A stretch of DNA of 64,000 bases from Fervidobacterium pennivorans. Its GTDB lineage: Bacteria > Thermotogota > Thermotogae > Thermotogales > Fervidobacteriaceae. The notes beneath the pieces are model-generated. The model made no database searches. It was not told where the DNA came from and was given only the letters and a program-made list of their open reading frames with translations. The DNA lies in NCBI RefSeq assembly GCF_001644665.1, contig NZ_CP011393.1:1386001-1450000 (forward strand), written 5' to 3'. Below, piece after piece: positions 45,943-56,563 of the stretch; the first letter of the stretch is position 1, and every line of letters begins with the position of its first letter. The translations under genes and the position numbers were made by a program.

Positions 45943-47382
45943 ATGGAAAAGGCGAAGAGATATAAGCCTGTCATAGGGCTTGAAATACATGTTCAATTGA
46001 GCACAAAAACGAAGGCATTTTGCAACTGTAGTGCGGATGTATTCGATTTGGAACCTAACACTTCAATATGTCCTGTATGCACGGGTCAGCCCGGTGCTTT
46101 GCCTGTACCGTCAATGGAGATGTTTGAATTAGGAGTTAGGTTAGGATTGGCTTTGAATTGTAAGATAAACAGGTACTCAAGATTTGATAGGAAGAACTAC
46201 TTCTATCCGGACTTGCCAAAGGGGTATCAGATTACTCAGTTCTTTTATCCACTTGCTGAACACGGATTTTTGGAAGTTGAAGGTAAAAGGGTTCGAATAA
46301 GAAGAATACACTTAGAAGAGGATGCTGGAAAATTGATGCATGCTGGAGATAACATCACCGAAGCTGATTACTCACTTGTTGACATGAACAGATGTGGGGT
46401 GCCATTGGCTGAAATTGTTACTGAACCTGATATAGAATCTCCAGAGCAAGCAAGGATATTTATGGAGAAACTAAGGAGCATTTTGAGATACATAGGCGTA
46501 AGTAGTGGAGATATGGAAAAGGGAGCTATGCGTTGCGATGCAAATATTTCAGTCGTAGACACTCTAACGGGAAAGCAGAGCAACAAAGTAGAGGTCAAAA
46601 ACATGAACTCTTTTAGGTTCGTTGAAAAGGCTCTTGAATACGAGTATGAACGCATTGTAGAGCATTTGGAAAAAGGGCTAGACGTGGAAAGGGAAACAAG
46701 AGGCTGGAATTTAAGCACTAAAACTACGGTGAGTATGAGAAGTAAAGAAGAAGCACACGATTACAGATACTTTCCAGAACCGGATATACCACCTGTCGTG
46801 CTTGATGACGAGTTTATTGAGAAAATCAAAGCAACAATTGGGGAGTTGCCAGAACAAAGGCTCAAAAGATTTGTAGAAACTTACGGTTTGAACACAAAAG
46901 AAGTTTGGGCACTTGTTGAAGACAAAGAGATTGGTGACTTGTACGAAGAGGCTGTGAAAAAATCAGGAGAACCTAAAGAGGTTGCAAACTGGTTCTTAAC
47001 AGAACTTTTTAGATTGTATGGCGAGTACGAAAAAGAGAAGCTATTTGTTAGTGCAGATACGTTTGTAGAGGTTATCAACTTAATGAAGGATGGAACCATT
47101 TCACGGAATATGGCAAAGGACGTTTTCCAAGAATCGTTACTCACAGGTAAAATGCCAAAACAGATAGTTGAAGAGAAAGGTTTAAAACAGATAGACGACA
47201 CTGCGTTGATAGAGCAGATTGCAAAGAAGGTTATCGAGAGCCATCCAAAAGAGGTTGAGACTTTCAAAGCTGGAAAAGAAGGCCTCTTTGGTTTCTTCGT
47301 TGGACAAGTTATGAAAGAGCTCAAAGGCAAGGCAAATCCAAAGACGGTGAACGAAATATTGAACAAACTGCTAAGAAACTAA
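45943..47382 (+). CDS. gatB: Glutamyl/aspartyl-tRNA amidotransferase subunit B
   Basis: GatB binds and activates the mischarged tRNA. The 479-residue protein starts [28 protein letters not shown] and contains [44 protein letters not shown] and [18 protein letters not shown], plus a C-terminal YqeY-like helical domain (about 330-479). ATG 45943 follows AGGAGG, 23 bases after gatA. Confidence 0.97.
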   Translation: MEKAKRYKPVIGLEIHVQLSTKTKAFCNCSADVFDLEPNTSICPVCTGQPGALPVPSMEMFELGVRLGLALNCKINRYSRFDRKNYFYPDLPKGYQITQFFYPLAEHGFLEVEGKRVRIRRIHLEEDAGKLMHAGDNITEADYSLVDMNRCGVPLAEIVTEPDIESPEQARIFMEKLRSILRYIGVSSGDMEKGAMRCDANISVVDTLTGKQSNKVEVKNMNSFRFVEKALEYEYERIVEHLEKGLDVERETRGWNLSTKTTVSMRSKEEAHDYRYFPEPDIPPVVLDDEFIEKIKATIGELPEQRLKRFVETYGLNTKEVWALVEDKEIGDLYEEAVKKSGEPKEVANWFLTELFRLYGEYEKEKLFVSADTFVEVINLMKDGTISRNMAKDVFQESLLTGKMPKQIVEEKGLKQIDDTALIEQIAKKVIESHPKEVETFKAGKEGLFGFFVGQVMKELKGKANPKTVNEILNKLLRN

Positions 47383-47419
47383 AGTCTATTTTCTTGAAAG
47401 GTTTTAAGGGGGGGACAAG

Positions 47420-48316
47420 ATGGATACATGCAAAAGCTTAAGGCTTGTGTTACTAACTCTGGTATTCTTTTTATTTTCATCAACAATAGGTTTTGGTGAC
47501 GTAGCTGAGGATACTGTAAACGTCCTGAAGAGTGTGAATCTTGAAATACAGGGCATGTATAATGCTATTTCGCTCAATGTGTGGAATGCATCCTTAGTAT
47601 ATGAAAATTCCAAGTGGGCGGTAGGATTAAGGTTGCACGATGAGAATGTCAGAAACGAAGCTTATAAGCTGGGATTTATAAACATGAAGCGCCCTGTTGA
47701 CAAAAGTTATTTTAACTTACTAGCGTTTGTTGGGCAAGTGCAAGGAGTTGCTCTTACGATAGGATATGAGAGTTATTCTATACCTGTTACAGGTTTTGAA
47801 AAGACTTACTATATTTCCACAAACCAGGTCTTGCAAACCGAGTATTCCAAGACATGGCTTGCTTTACCAAGCTTGCCATTAGGTGATTTGGTTATAGGAC
47901 CTTTCGCGTTGAACTACGAAGGTTTTTCGTTCTCAAAACTAGGGAACGAGCAGCCCAAGGTCGAGATAAACATGAAGAGGGGATACGCCCTAATCGATAC
48001 ATTACCTCTCAGCTTTGTGCAGATAGGCAACATCTATTCACTTGGCATTTTTGTATTTGCGGACAAATCACTTGAGCAAGGAGCAATCGTGAACCTTGGG
48101 TGGGATTTCGATGAAGGAAGATTAGTAGGGCTTCTTGGAGGGAGAATATTTATAGACTTCCAGGATTTCAGATTTTTCTTCTCAACCTTTGGAACTTACG
48201 TTCCATCTTCTCAGAACCTAAAATACGGTGTTTGGTTTAGGTTCCTTTCACCGTTCTCAGGAGATTTGATAATCCAAAACAACGTGGCTTATTTTAAGCT
48301 TAGATTTTCTGAATAA
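47420..48316 (+). CDS. Exported beta-rich envelope protein of unknown function
   Basis: This 298-residue protein has a signal peptide (SLRLVLLTLVFFLFSSTIGFGD) and a mature part dominated by alternating strands such as LEIQGMYNAISLNVWNASLVYE, WAVGLRLHDENV and GDLIIQNNVAYFKLRFSE. This is the look of a small beta-barrel or outer-envelope (toga) protein. It follows a GGGGGGG ribosome site and lies between gatB and hemW. I do not recognise a family. Confidence 0.7.
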   Translation: MDTCKSLRLVLLTLVFFLFSSTIGFGDVAEDTVNVLKSVNLEIQGMYNAISLNVWNASLVYENSKWAVGLRLHDENVRNEAYKLGFINMKRPVDKSYFNLLAFVGQVQGVALTIGYESYSIPVTGFEKTYYISTNQVLQTEYSKTWLALPSLPLGDLVIGPFALNYEGFSFSKLGNEQPKVEINMKRGYALIDTLPLSFVQIGNIYSLGIFVFADKSLEQGAIVNLGWDFDEGRLVGLLGGRIFIDFQDFRFFFSTFGTYVPSSQNLKYGVWFRFLSPFSGDLIIQNNVAYFKLRFSE

Positions 48317-48320
48317 TTCA

Positions 48321-49460
48321 ATGGAGAGGTTGAGTAAATCAATGCTTTTCAAGAGTCTTCAGGAAGGATTAGGGGTATACATACATATTCCATTCTGCAA
48401 AAGTCGTTGTGTATACTGTGATTTTGTGAGTTTTGTAGATAGAAGTTACGATGAGTATACGGAATACTTGTTGAAAGAGGTAGAGATGTATAAAGAGTAT
48501 CTCAGTGAAGGTGTTACAACATTGTACATAGGTGGCGGAACTCCAAGCATATTTCCTTTGCAGAACCTTGCCAGGATGGTTAAGTCCATTTCTATTTATG
48601 CAAAAAATAGTTTTCAAGAGTTTACGATAGAAGTTAACCCCGACTCTTTCGATTTAAACTTAGCTGTTGAATACAAAGCGCTTGGAGTAAATAGACTGAG
48701 CATGGGACTGCAAAGTACAGATGACAACGTGCTTAAGAGGTCTGGTAGATTATATGATTTTGAAACATTTTTGAGAAAGTACGACATTGCCCGAAGGTAT
48801 TTTGATAACGTGAATGTAGATTTTATTGTAGGATTACCTGGAGAAACATGGAAAACTATTCAAGAGAACGTTAGGTTTGTGAGCGATTTTGTGCCTGACC
48901 ATGTTTCCGTTTATATGTTGGAGATTCATTCAGAAAACGGTGCCGGTGTACTAAAAAAGCCAGACGAACAGACGTTTCAAAGGTATGATGAGTTTTTAAA
49001 TGCACTAAGAGCACTTGGATATGAGAGGTATGAGATTTCTAATTTTACCATCAACGGTAAATATTGTTTACACAATTTAAAGTATTGGTTTAATACAGAC
49101 TACATAGGTTTGGGTGTTGCCGCAGGTGGTCATATAGGTTTTCTGAGGTATAATAACTTCGAGAAATTGAGTGACTATTTTTTGGCAATCTCCGAAGGTA
49201 GATTACCCAGGTCTTACGAAGTGTTCAATACACCCGAAAGAGAAGCATTAGAAACACTCTTTATGTCGTTAAGAACAAAATGGGGTTCTGACCTTGAGTA
49301 TGTCAAACGAAAAACAGGTGTAGATCCAAAGGATGTACTTGATATCCTTAAAAGAAGGTTTGAATTTTTTGATGGTGAAAAACTTACAGAGCAAGGTATG
49401 GACTTTAGTAACCTATTTTTCGTAACACTTCTTAGTGTTTGGGAGGAGTATTTCAAGTGA
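48321..49460 (+). CDS. hemW: HemW-like radical SAM heme chaperone
   Basis: This 379-residue radical SAM protein has the cluster motif in HIPFCKSRCVYCDFVSF, then TLYIGGGTPSIFPLQNL, EVNPDSFDLNLAVEYKALGVNRLSMGLQS and VDFIVGLPGETW. The HemW-type HNLKYWFNTDYIGLGVAAGGHI favours HemW over the CPO enzyme HemN. An inner ATG at 48342 is an alternative start. It overlaps ftsW by GTGA. HemW delivers heme to respiratory proteins, which is notable for an anaerobe. Confidence 0.9.
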   Translation: MERLSKSMLFKSLQEGLGVYIHIPFCKSRCVYCDFVSFVDRSYDEYTEYLLKEVEMYKEYLSEGVTTLYIGGGTPSIFPLQNLARMVKSISIYAKNSFQEFTIEVNPDSFDLNLAVEYKALGVNRLSMGLQSTDDNVLKRSGRLYDFETFLRKYDIARRYFDNVNVDFIVGLPGETWKTIQENVRFVSDFVPDHVSVYMLEIHSENGAGVLKKPDEQTFQRYDEFLNALRALGYERYEISNFTINGKYCLHNLKYWFNTDYIGLGVAAGGHIGFLRYNNFEKLSDYFLAISEGRLPRSYEVFNTPEREALETLFMSLRTKWGSDLEYVKRKTGVDPKDVLDILKRRFEFFDGEKLTEQGMDFSNLFFVTLLSVWEEYFK

Positions 49461-50572
49461 GAGCAGAACTCAAAGCTACTCTGGTCACTTATCTGGTGCT
49501 TTTTGTTATTGGAGCTTTGGCAATGTATAGCTTGGACCTTGCGAAAGAACAGGTTTTCAATACCTCGAGCAATTTTTTTGTAAAACATGTAGTCACAATG
49601 GCTGTTAGTCTGTTTCTCATGCTGATTGTAAAGAATATACCTTTCAGTTTTTATGAAAGGTACGATAAATGGCTCTATGCGATTGGTATTGTTTTGCTAG
49701 GGGTAGTATTTCTATTCCCTCCGATAAATGGTGCACACAGATGGATACACATCGGAGGGTTCACATTACAACCTTCCGAGTTTGCTAAAATCATACTAAT
49801 ACTTTATCTATCGATTTATGCGAAAAAACACAAAGCAAAGATGTCTGAAGTTTGGACAGGAATGTTATTACCGCTCTTATATGCATTGGTTTACGTCGGT
49901 TTGATTGTCCTCGAACCGAATTTAAGCACAGCCATGTTTACGTTTTTGATAGCCGCAGTTACTTTGTATTACGGTGGTACGAAGCTAAGGTATTTTCTTG
50001 TAGCTGTTGTAGTAATTGTTATTGCAGTTGTAATTGCTTCAACGACAGGTCTATTGCATTCTTACCAGCTTGGTAGGTTGCGATACTTCTTCAGTGGGGA
50101 ATTAGCACCGCAGGTAGAGATAGCGCTGAAGACTTTGAAAAACTCAGGACCAACAGGTGTGGGAATAGGTAACAGTTGGTTGAAGGTTTATGTTCCTGAA
50201 GCGGAGAGTGATTTTGTCTTGGCAGTCATTGGAGAAGATTTTGGCTTTTTTGGTATAATCCTTGTTTGTGTGATGTACATGTTTTTGAGTTATTCACTCA
50301 TGAGATTGGGAAGTTACATAGAAGACACAGCACTTCGTGTCTTTACTTGGTCGTATGCAACAGTTATACTTTTCCATGTGACAATAAATCTTGGAGTTTT
50401 CGCCGGGCTTTTCCCGGTGACTGGTATCCCGCTACCTTTTATAAGCACAGGCGGAAGCTCCATGATGGCACTTTTGATAGGCTTTGGGATAATACTCTCA
50501 GGATTATTTGGAAAAGAAGAGAACGAAAAACGGGAGAATATAAAAATTTCAAAAGAAGGAGAGAGCATGTAA
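49457..50572 (+). CDS. ftsW: FtsW/RodA-family peptidoglycan polymerase
   Basis: This 371-residue protein of about ten helices polymerises lipid II at division or elongation sites. GTG 49457 follows GGGAGGAG. Hallmarks are NGAHRWIHIGGFTLQPSEFAKI, LLVFEPN-like VLEPNLSTAMFTFLIA, and NLGVFAGLFPVTGIPLPFISTGGSSMM. Its place directly before murG supports FtsW rather than RodA, but this is not certain. It is cotranscribed with murG and murC. Confidence 0.93.
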   Translation: MRAELKATLVTYLVLFVIGALAMYSLDLAKEQVFNTSSNFFVKHVVTMAVSLFLMLIVKNIPFSFYERYDKWLYAIGIVLLGVVFLFPPINGAHRWIHIGGFTLQPSEFAKIILILYLSIYAKKHKAKMSEVWTGMLLPLLYALVYVGLIVLEPNLSTAMFTFLIAAVTLYYGGTKLRYFLVAVVVIVIAVVIASTTGLLHSYQLGRLRYFFSGELAPQVEIALKTLKNSGPTGVGIGNSWLKVYVPEAESDFVLAVIGEDFGFFGIILVCVMYMFLSYSLMRLGSYIEDTALRVFTWSYATVILFHVTINLGVFAGLFPVTGIPLPFISTGGSSMMALLIGFGIILSGLFGKEENEKRENIKISKEGESM

Positions 50573-50575
50573 AAT

Positions 50576-51631
50576 ATGTTGGAGAAAAAAATAGCAACAG
50601 ATAGACCGTTAAAGATAGCTGTTGCCGGCGGGGTTACCGGCGGGCATTTTTACCCAAATCTAGCGGTGTTGGAGGAGTTCCAGAAAAGAAGAGAGATTGA
50701 AGTATTATATTTCTGTGTTGAAGGTAAAATAGAAGAACGGGTACTTCCAAAGTTTCATCCGGAGTTCAAAAGGTTCAGTGTAAGGGTAAAGGGCTTGCGT
50801 AGACCGATATTTCATCCAGAAAATGTGCTAAGGTTTTCGAAGTTGGTTTTAAATTCGATAATCATAAGAAGAGAACTTGAAAGATTTTCTCCTGATTTTG
50901 TCTACGTATCTGGTGGTTATGTAAGTTATCCAGTTGCTTTAGCAGGTAAAAAGCTCGGTGTTCCTGTATACGTCCAAGAACAAAATACTATACCAGGGAA
51001 GGCGAACGTAACTATTTCGAAATTTGCTAAAAAGGTCTTTGTCTCATTTGAAGAATGTGTGGAAAAATTTCCCCAAGAGGTGCGAGAAAAGATAATGGTT
51101 ACTGGTAATCCTATCTGGGCAAGGGAAGGGAAGGTAGAGCTAGTTCACCCCACGGTGATAGTTATAGGTGGTAGTGGCGGTAGCGAGTTTCTAAACAAAA
51201 TTACGTTAGATATTGCAAAGTTACTGCCAGGTGTGCATTTTATTCTGTCTACCGGTGGCAAGAAAGTAGAAGGAGATGTTCCTGGTAACGTTCAAGTCGT
51301 GGATTATATAGAAAACATGTACGCATACTGGCGGAGTGTTGACTTGGCGATAACACGGGCTGGTGCAACAACTATTTCTGAGCTGATTTACTTTAACGTT
51401 CCTGCTGTTGTTGTACCTTGGGAAGGTGCTACTGAATCTCACCAGGTTGTAAACGCAAAAATCATTGAAAGAAAGGGACTTGGAGTAATGATTAAGGAAA
51501 GTGAGTATGAACCCGACAAGTTGGCTGAAACGATAAAACAATTACTGGCAAAAGGTAGGAATTTTCAAGAGCGCGAAAATCCTGCGAAGAGAATAGTAGA
51601 TGAGATAGAACGAGACATATTAGCCATTTAG
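50576..51631 (+). CDS. murG: UDP-N-acetylglucosamine--N-acetylmuramyl-(pentapeptide) transferase
   Basis: MurG converts lipid I to lipid II at the inner face of the membrane. The 351-residue GT28 protein shows GGVTGGHFYPNLAVLEEF, VYVQEQNTIPGKANVTISKFAKKVFVSFEE, VTGNPI, GGSGGSEFLNKI, and TRAGATTISELIYFNVPAVVVPWEGATESHQVVNA. It starts three bases after the ftsW stop and precedes murC. Confidence 0.96.
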   Translation: MLEKKIATDRPLKIAVAGGVTGGHFYPNLAVLEEFQKRREIEVLYFCVEGKIEERVLPKFHPEFKRFSVRVKGLRRPIFHPENVLRFSKLVLNSIIIRRELERFSPDFVYVSGGYVSYPVALAGKKLGVPVYVQEQNTIPGKANVTISKFAKKVFVSFEECVEKFPQEVREKIMVTGNPIWAREGKVELVHPTVIVIGGSGGSEFLNKITLDIAKLLPGVHFILSTGGKKVEGDVPGNVQVVDYIENMYAYWRSVDLAITRAGATTISELIYFNVPAVVVPWEGATESHQVVNAKIIERKGLGVMIKESEYEPDKLAETIKQLLAKGRNFQERENPAKRIVDEIERDILAI

Positions 51632-51675
51632 TCCTGTGAAAAACGAACATAATCTACAGCATGGAGGCATGGAAG

Positions 51676-53010
51676 ATGGGATTTGAGAACGGCAAGAGGG
51701 AAAAGATACACTTCATAGGTGTTGGCGGCATTGGAATGAGTGCACAAGCGATGCACGAACATTTCACTGGGAAAGAAGTCTCGGGTAGTGACCCCTACAG
51801 TTCTGAGAGAACGCAGTATTTGAGAAGTCTTGGAATAAAAGTTTACGACAGACATGAAGAAACGAATGTAGAAGGCGTGGATGAAGTCGTTATGACTCCC
51901 GCTATTCCCAAGGACAATCCGGAATACGTTGCGGCAATTAAGAACAACATCAAGATAACAATGCGCATAGACCATTTTAGAAGGATTTTGGAACCGTTCA
52001 AAGGTTTCGCTGTAACTGGAACGGATGGCAAATCTACAACTACTTCGATGCTCGCAAACAGTTTGATAAACCTCGGTGCTGACCCGTATGTTTTCTTAGG
52101 TGCGTTGCACAACAAATTGGAGCACGGAAACTACAGAAAAGGATCGGAAGAAACAAAAGTTGTGGTTTACGAACTTGACGAAAGCCAACCAGGATTTGAG
52201 CAGTTTTGTCCTGATTATTTAATAATAACCAACATACGTGAGGACCACTTAGAGAATTATCGTGACTTGGAACATTATTACAGCTGTTTCGAAACGCTTA
52301 TCAAAAATTCGAAGTTTGTGGTCACATTTGCGGACGAAGGTAAGTACAAAGGACATGCAACATTTGGGTTATATTCTGGTGATTTCAAAATGGTTGAACG
52401 TAAACAAGAAGGCTTCAGGCAAATTGTTACAATAATTACCCCATGGGGGGAGAAAAAACTGTTTTTACCCGTGCCTGGATATCACAACGCTTTAAATGCA
52501 CTTGCTGTTGTCACTTTACTCTCAAGTGTGGGGTACAATATAGATGATGTGCTGAACTCTTTCCATGATTTTACACTGCCTGGCAGAAGGTTCAACGTAA
52601 GTTACGACAACCCGAGCAGAAAGCTTACGATCGTGGATGATTATGCGCACACAGCGGAAGAAGTTGAAGTACTCTTAAAAACAGCCAAAGAGGTTTATCC
52701 AGACAGAAAGGTCGTTGTCATATTCCAACCACACCGTTATACAAGACTGAAGAGGGAAGCTGAGCGGTTCAGTAAGGTTTTACAGTTAGCTGATGAAATA
52801 TATGTCACGGAAGTTTACGGTGCATTTGAAAGCAAGAACGGGGCGAGTGCAAGAAAAATTGTAGAGAGTATCCCCAAGGCAATTTTTGTAGAACAATTAG
52901 ATGAATTGAAAAACCTGAAATTCGAAGATGGAGCAGTCTATATGTTTGTAGGAGCAGGGGATATATATAATGTATCGCAAGAGATAATAAAAGTTTTAAG
53001 TGTTCAGTGA
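51676..53010 (+). CDS. murC: UDP-N-acetylmuramate--L-alanine ligase
   Basis: MurC adds the first alanine to UDP-MurNAc. ATG 51676 follows GGAGG. The 444-residue protein has the N-terminal FIGVGGIGMSAQAMHEHFTGKEVSGSD, the ATP P-loop GTDGKSTTTSMLA, ITNIREDHLENY, PGYHNALNALAVV, LPGRRFNVSY, IVDDYAHTAEEVEVLL and VIFQPHRYTR. The P-loop differs from the usual GTHGKTTT of MurC. The operon ftsW-murG-murC supports the assignment. Confidence 0.93.
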   Translation: MGFENGKREKIHFIGVGGIGMSAQAMHEHFTGKEVSGSDPYSSERTQYLRSLGIKVYDRHEETNVEGVDEVVMTPAIPKDNPEYVAAIKNNIKITMRIDHFRRILEPFKGFAVTGTDGKSTTTSMLANSLINLGADPYVFLGALHNKLEHGNYRKGSEETKVVVYELDESQPGFEQFCPDYLIITNIREDHLENYRDLEHYYSCFETLIKNSKFVVTFADEGKYKGHATFGLYSGDFKMVERKQEGFRQIVTIITPWGEKKLFLPVPGYHNALNALAVVTLLSSVGYNIDDVLNSFHDFTLPGRRFNVSYDNPSRKLTIVDDYAHTAEEVEVLLKTAKEVYPDRKVVVIFQPHRYTRLKREAERFSKVLQLADEIYVTEVYGAFESKNGASARKIVESIPKAIFVEQLDELKNLKFEDGAVYMFVGAGDIYNVSQEIIKVLSVQ

Positions 53011-53068
53011 TACCAAGAATGTCCACATTAAAAGATATGGCAGTCCCTAAGAATGGGGAGGGTGGTCG

Positions 53069-56000
53069 GTGGTATTAAAGGAGATTTTCATAAAAGGTTT
53101 CAAGTCGTTCGCTGACCCAGTTCGATTGGAGGTATCAGATAGAGTAACAGTTGTTGTAGGTCCCAACGGCTCTGGAAAATCAAACGTGGTCGATGCGATA
53201 CGTTGGGTGCTCGGTGAACAATCTATGAAAGAAATCCGTGCGCAAGAGCGCGAAGATGTGGTATTTTGGGGAAATGAGAAAAGACCACCCGCACAATATG
53301 CTTACGTGGAACTTGTTTTTGAAGATAACGGGAATAAAGTTTCTATTGCTAGGGAATTATCACGTGACGGGACAAGTAGGTATCTGCTCAACGGAGATGA
53401 AGTAAGGCTTAAAGATTTGAGAGAGCTACTGATGACACACGGGTTTGGAAAAAACCCGTATTCTATTATTGGTCAAGGTCAAATCGATAAGATAGTATCC
53501 GCCACACCCGAAAGTTTGCGTGCAATAATAGAAGAGATTGCTGGAATTGGTATCTATCGAGAAAAGAAGAAAGAAGCATTAGCAAAACTCGATGCAACGC
53601 AAATCAACCTCAGTAGGATAACAGATGTGCTTTTTGAGGTTGACAAAAATAGAAAATCACTCTACTTGAAAGCAAAAAGAGCAGAAAGATATCTTGAGTA
53701 TTCTCAGGAATTAGAAAATGTGAAGAAAGAATATTATGGAGGAGTCTATCGTTTAGAAACCCAAAGACTTGCCGACATGGAAAGTTATTTCAATGAGTTG
53801 AACATCTCTTTGAAAGAGAAACTAAAGCAGCTTGCGCAACTTGAAATGAATTGGTCTACTCTCCGTGAGGAATTCAACCAGATAGACGTGGAAATGGAAA
53901 GTTACACAAAGACTTTGGAAGAGTTCAAGATACGAGAAGACCAGCTCAGGGAGATTAGAGAGAAATTTACAAAGAAACTCAATGAGCTTGAAAGTAAGTA
54001 TATTGAAATAACAACACGTCTTGACATGTTGACGGATGAGGCAAATTCACTGAAAAATAGATACGAGGAAATAAAACTCATCGTCTCAAAAATAACGGAA
54101 GAGATTAATGAGAAAGAATCCGAGCTCTCAAAACTTGAAAAAGAAAAGAGCGAAATATACACGCAGTATTCTGAGCAAGAGAAGGAGATACTGAAAAAGA
54201 AACAAGAATACGAGGAGATAGAAAAAAGCCTTGCAAAAATCCACAATGAGATAGTTCGTTTGACGGAAACAAACCAAGATATCAAGCACCGACTTGAAAT
54301 GATTCAGAGTCAAAGAACGTCCAAGGAAACAAGGAAGCAAGAGCTGGAGGAAGAAATAAACGACCTTGAGAAACATTTGCTTGAAATCGTAGAGAAAGAG
54401 AACGAACTTGTGAAGGAATTAGAGGTTGTCAAAAGTTCACTGGAAGAGTACAATCAAAGTAAAGAATTGAAAACTCATCAGCTGGATACGATTGTGCGAA
54501 GGCAGAAAGAAATACTAGCAGAAATCGATGTTTTGAATAAGCAAATCTCAGAGTATCAAGGATTTGGTTATTCAATAAGGAAGATATTCGAAAACAAAGA
54601 CATATTTAAAGGACTCATAGACGTTGTTGCCAATCTTATTGACTTTGATAAATCGCTCTCTACAGCTTACGAAACACTTTTGGGCGGAGCAGTGCAACAT
54701 GTTGTTGTAAAAACCGCAGAAGATGCAAAACAAATAATCGACTTCTTAAAAGCGGGTGAGTATGGTCGTGCCACTTTCATACCCTTGGATTTGATAGACG
54801 CTTCATTTTCGCCTATCAGCGGTATTGAACACGAGCCGGGATTCATTGGATATGCCGCGAATCTTGTAAATGTATCAGCAGAATACAGGAATTTACCACT
54901 TTATTTATTTGGTAACGACATAATTGTCAAAGATATCGACTGTGCAATAGAGATAAAAAGAAAGTATGAAATCAGGTCAAGGATTGTTACACTCGATGGT
55001 GAACTCATCTCAGGTCGAGGGGCTATCAGTGGTGGAAAAGCGAAGGAAGATTATTCGAACTCGTTGATAGCAAGAAAGGTTAGACTAAAGACACTACAAG
55101 AAGAACTTGAAAAGTTAGTTAATGAGAAGAGCAAAGTCGAAAAGGAGATTGAAGAAATCAGTAAAGAGATAAAGCAACTTCAAGAAAATATGGCAATAAT
55201 AAGAGAAGAGCTTGCAAGTGTGTCAAGTAAGTCTCTCTCATCCAAACGTGTGCTCGAAGAACTCCAGAAAGCACTAAGGGATGTTACAAACGAACTTTCT
55301 GACTTAATCAAACTCGAGGCAGAATACAACGGAAAGTACGAAGGTAATATTGCTCGAATAGAATATTTGGAAGAAGAAAGCAAAGTGCTGGAAGAAAAAC
55401 GAAAGGTTTTACAAGCAGATGTCAGCGAATTTTCAAAAGAACTAGAAGAGCATAGGAAAAAATTGGAGATTCTAAATGAAAATATCGCAACATTACGTGC
55501 GGAGTTGAAAAACCTTGCTGAAAGAAAACTACAATACACAGCCGAGAATGATAGAATAAACAACAGGTTGGAAGAAATTGCTAAAGAGGTGGCCGATGCT
55601 AAGTACAATATATCGCAACTTGAGCAGGAAATAAATGACACGAAGAACTTCCTAATAGAAAACGAAAGGGAACTGGAAAGTTTAAAAGCAACGGCACAGG
55701 ATATCTTCACAAATATTAGAGAAAGAAAGAGCGGAAAAGAGGAAAAACTACAACAACTCCAGACATTGGAAGAGGAGATAAGCCGAATAAAAAGTGAGAT
55801 AGAATCAACAAGGGAAAGAATCCATGAAACGGATTTAAGAATACAAGAAATTAGATTCAGGATTTCAAATGTTCCCGAGGAATACAGAAATCCCGTAGAG
55901 ATAGAATCTGAGAGATTGGATGAACTCGCTCAGCTAATGAAGGATTTGGAGAATAAAATAAAGATGCTCGGTGCCGTTGATTTGAGTGCTATTGATGAAT

Positions 56001-56563
56001 ACAAGGCTGTTGAAAATGAATATAACGAGCTTGTGAAACAGAAATTGGACCTGGAAGAAGCAAAAAGGAAGTTGGAAGAACTCATTGAACAGACCGATAT
56101 CCAAGCAAGAGAGCAATTTTTAAACACATACAACAGAATTAACGCAGCCTTCAAAGGATACATAGAAAACCTGTTCTATGGTGGAACGGGTAGTATGAGA
56201 TTAATTGACGACGGGAATATATTTGAATCAGGCATAGAAATCGTGGTTTCAAAAGCTGGTAAAAAGGTCCAGAAACTCCAATTGCTCTCTGGTGGGGAGA
56301 AAGCGCTTGTTGGAATTGCACTTATAATGGCGATGCTTGAATCTAACAAAGGGGTTTTTTACGTTCTTGATGAGGTTGATGCCCCACTTGATGATTACAA
56401 CTCAGAAAAGTTCAGAAGACTTTTGGAACAACAACAGTCGCAGTTCATAGTAATAACGCACAACAAGCTGATTATGGAAGCTGGGGATATTGTGCACGGG
56501 GTAACTATGGTTGATGGCATTTCAAAAATCATTCAAGTGAAGATGGAGGAGGTAACAGCATGA
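53069..56563 (+). CDS. smc: Chromosome partition protein SMC
   Basis: This 1164-residue SMC condenses and segregates the chromosome. It has the N-terminal Walker A (VVVGPNGSGKSNVVDAIRWVLGE), a long coiled coil, a hinge domain at about 515-665 (FKGLIDVVANLIDFD, GGAVQHVVVKTAEDAKQIIDFLK, ISGRGAISGGKAKED), the returning coiled coil, and the C-terminal ABC signature LLSGGEKALVGIALIMAML with Walker B FYVLDEVDAPLDDYN. GTG 53069 follows GGGGAGGGTGGTCG. It overlaps the next gene by ATGA. Confidence 0.97.
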   Translation: MVLKEIFIKGFKSFADPVRLEVSDRVTVVVGPNGSGKSNVVDAIRWVLGEQSMKEIRAQEREDVVFWGNEKRPPAQYAYVELVFEDNGNKVSIARELSRDGTSRYLLNGDEVRLKDLRELLMTHGFGKNPYSIIGQGQIDKIVSATPESLRAIIEEIAGIGIYREKKKEALAKLDATQINLSRITDVLFEVDKNRKSLYLKAKRAERYLEYSQELENVKKEYYGGVYRLETQRLADMESYFNELNISLKEKLKQLAQLEMNWSTLREEFNQIDVEMESYTKTLEEFKIREDQLREIREKFTKKLNELESKYIEITTRLDMLTDEANSLKNRYEEIKLIVSKITEEINEKESELSKLEKEKSEIYTQYSEQEKEILKKKQEYEEIEKSLAKIHNEIVRLTETNQDIKHRLEMIQSQRTSKETRKQELEEEINDLEKHLLEIVEKENELVKELEVVKSSLEEYNQSKELKTHQLDTIVRRQKEILAEIDVLNKQISEYQGFGYSIRKIFENKDIFKGLIDVVANLIDFDKSLSTAYETLLGGAVQHVVVKTAEDAKQIIDFLKAGEYGRATFIPLDLIDASFSPISGIEHEPGFIGYAANLVNVSAEYRNLPLYLFGNDIIVKDIDCAIEIKRKYEIRSRIVTLDGELISGRGAISGGKAKEDYSNSLIARKVRLKTLQEELEKLVNEKSKVEKEIEEISKEIKQLQENMAIIREELASVSSKSLSSKRVLEELQKALRDVTNELSDLIKLEAEYNGKYEGNIARIEYLEEESKVLEEKRKVLQADVSEFSKELEEHRKKLEILNENIATLRAELKNLAERKLQYTAENDRINNRLEEIAKEVADAKYNISQLEQEINDTKNFLIENERELESLKATAQDIFTNIRERKSGKEEKLQQLQTLEEEISRIKSEIESTRERIHETDLRIQEIRFRISNVPEEYRNPVEIESERLDELAQLMKDLENKIKMLGAVDLSAIDEYKAVENEYNELVKQKLDLEEAKRKLEELIEQTDIQAREQFLNTYNRINAAFKGYIENLFYGGTGSMRLIDDGNIFESGIEIVVSKAGKKVQKLQLLSGGEKALVGIALIMAMLESNKGVFYVLDEVDAPLDDYNSEKFRRLLEQQQSQFIVITHNKLIMEAGDIVHGVTMVDGISKIIQVKMEEVTA

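Noticed and set aside
55180-55710. 176-codon antisense frame inside smc
   Set aside because: A Ser/Leu-rich shadow of the Glu/Lys-rich coiled coil on the other strand.
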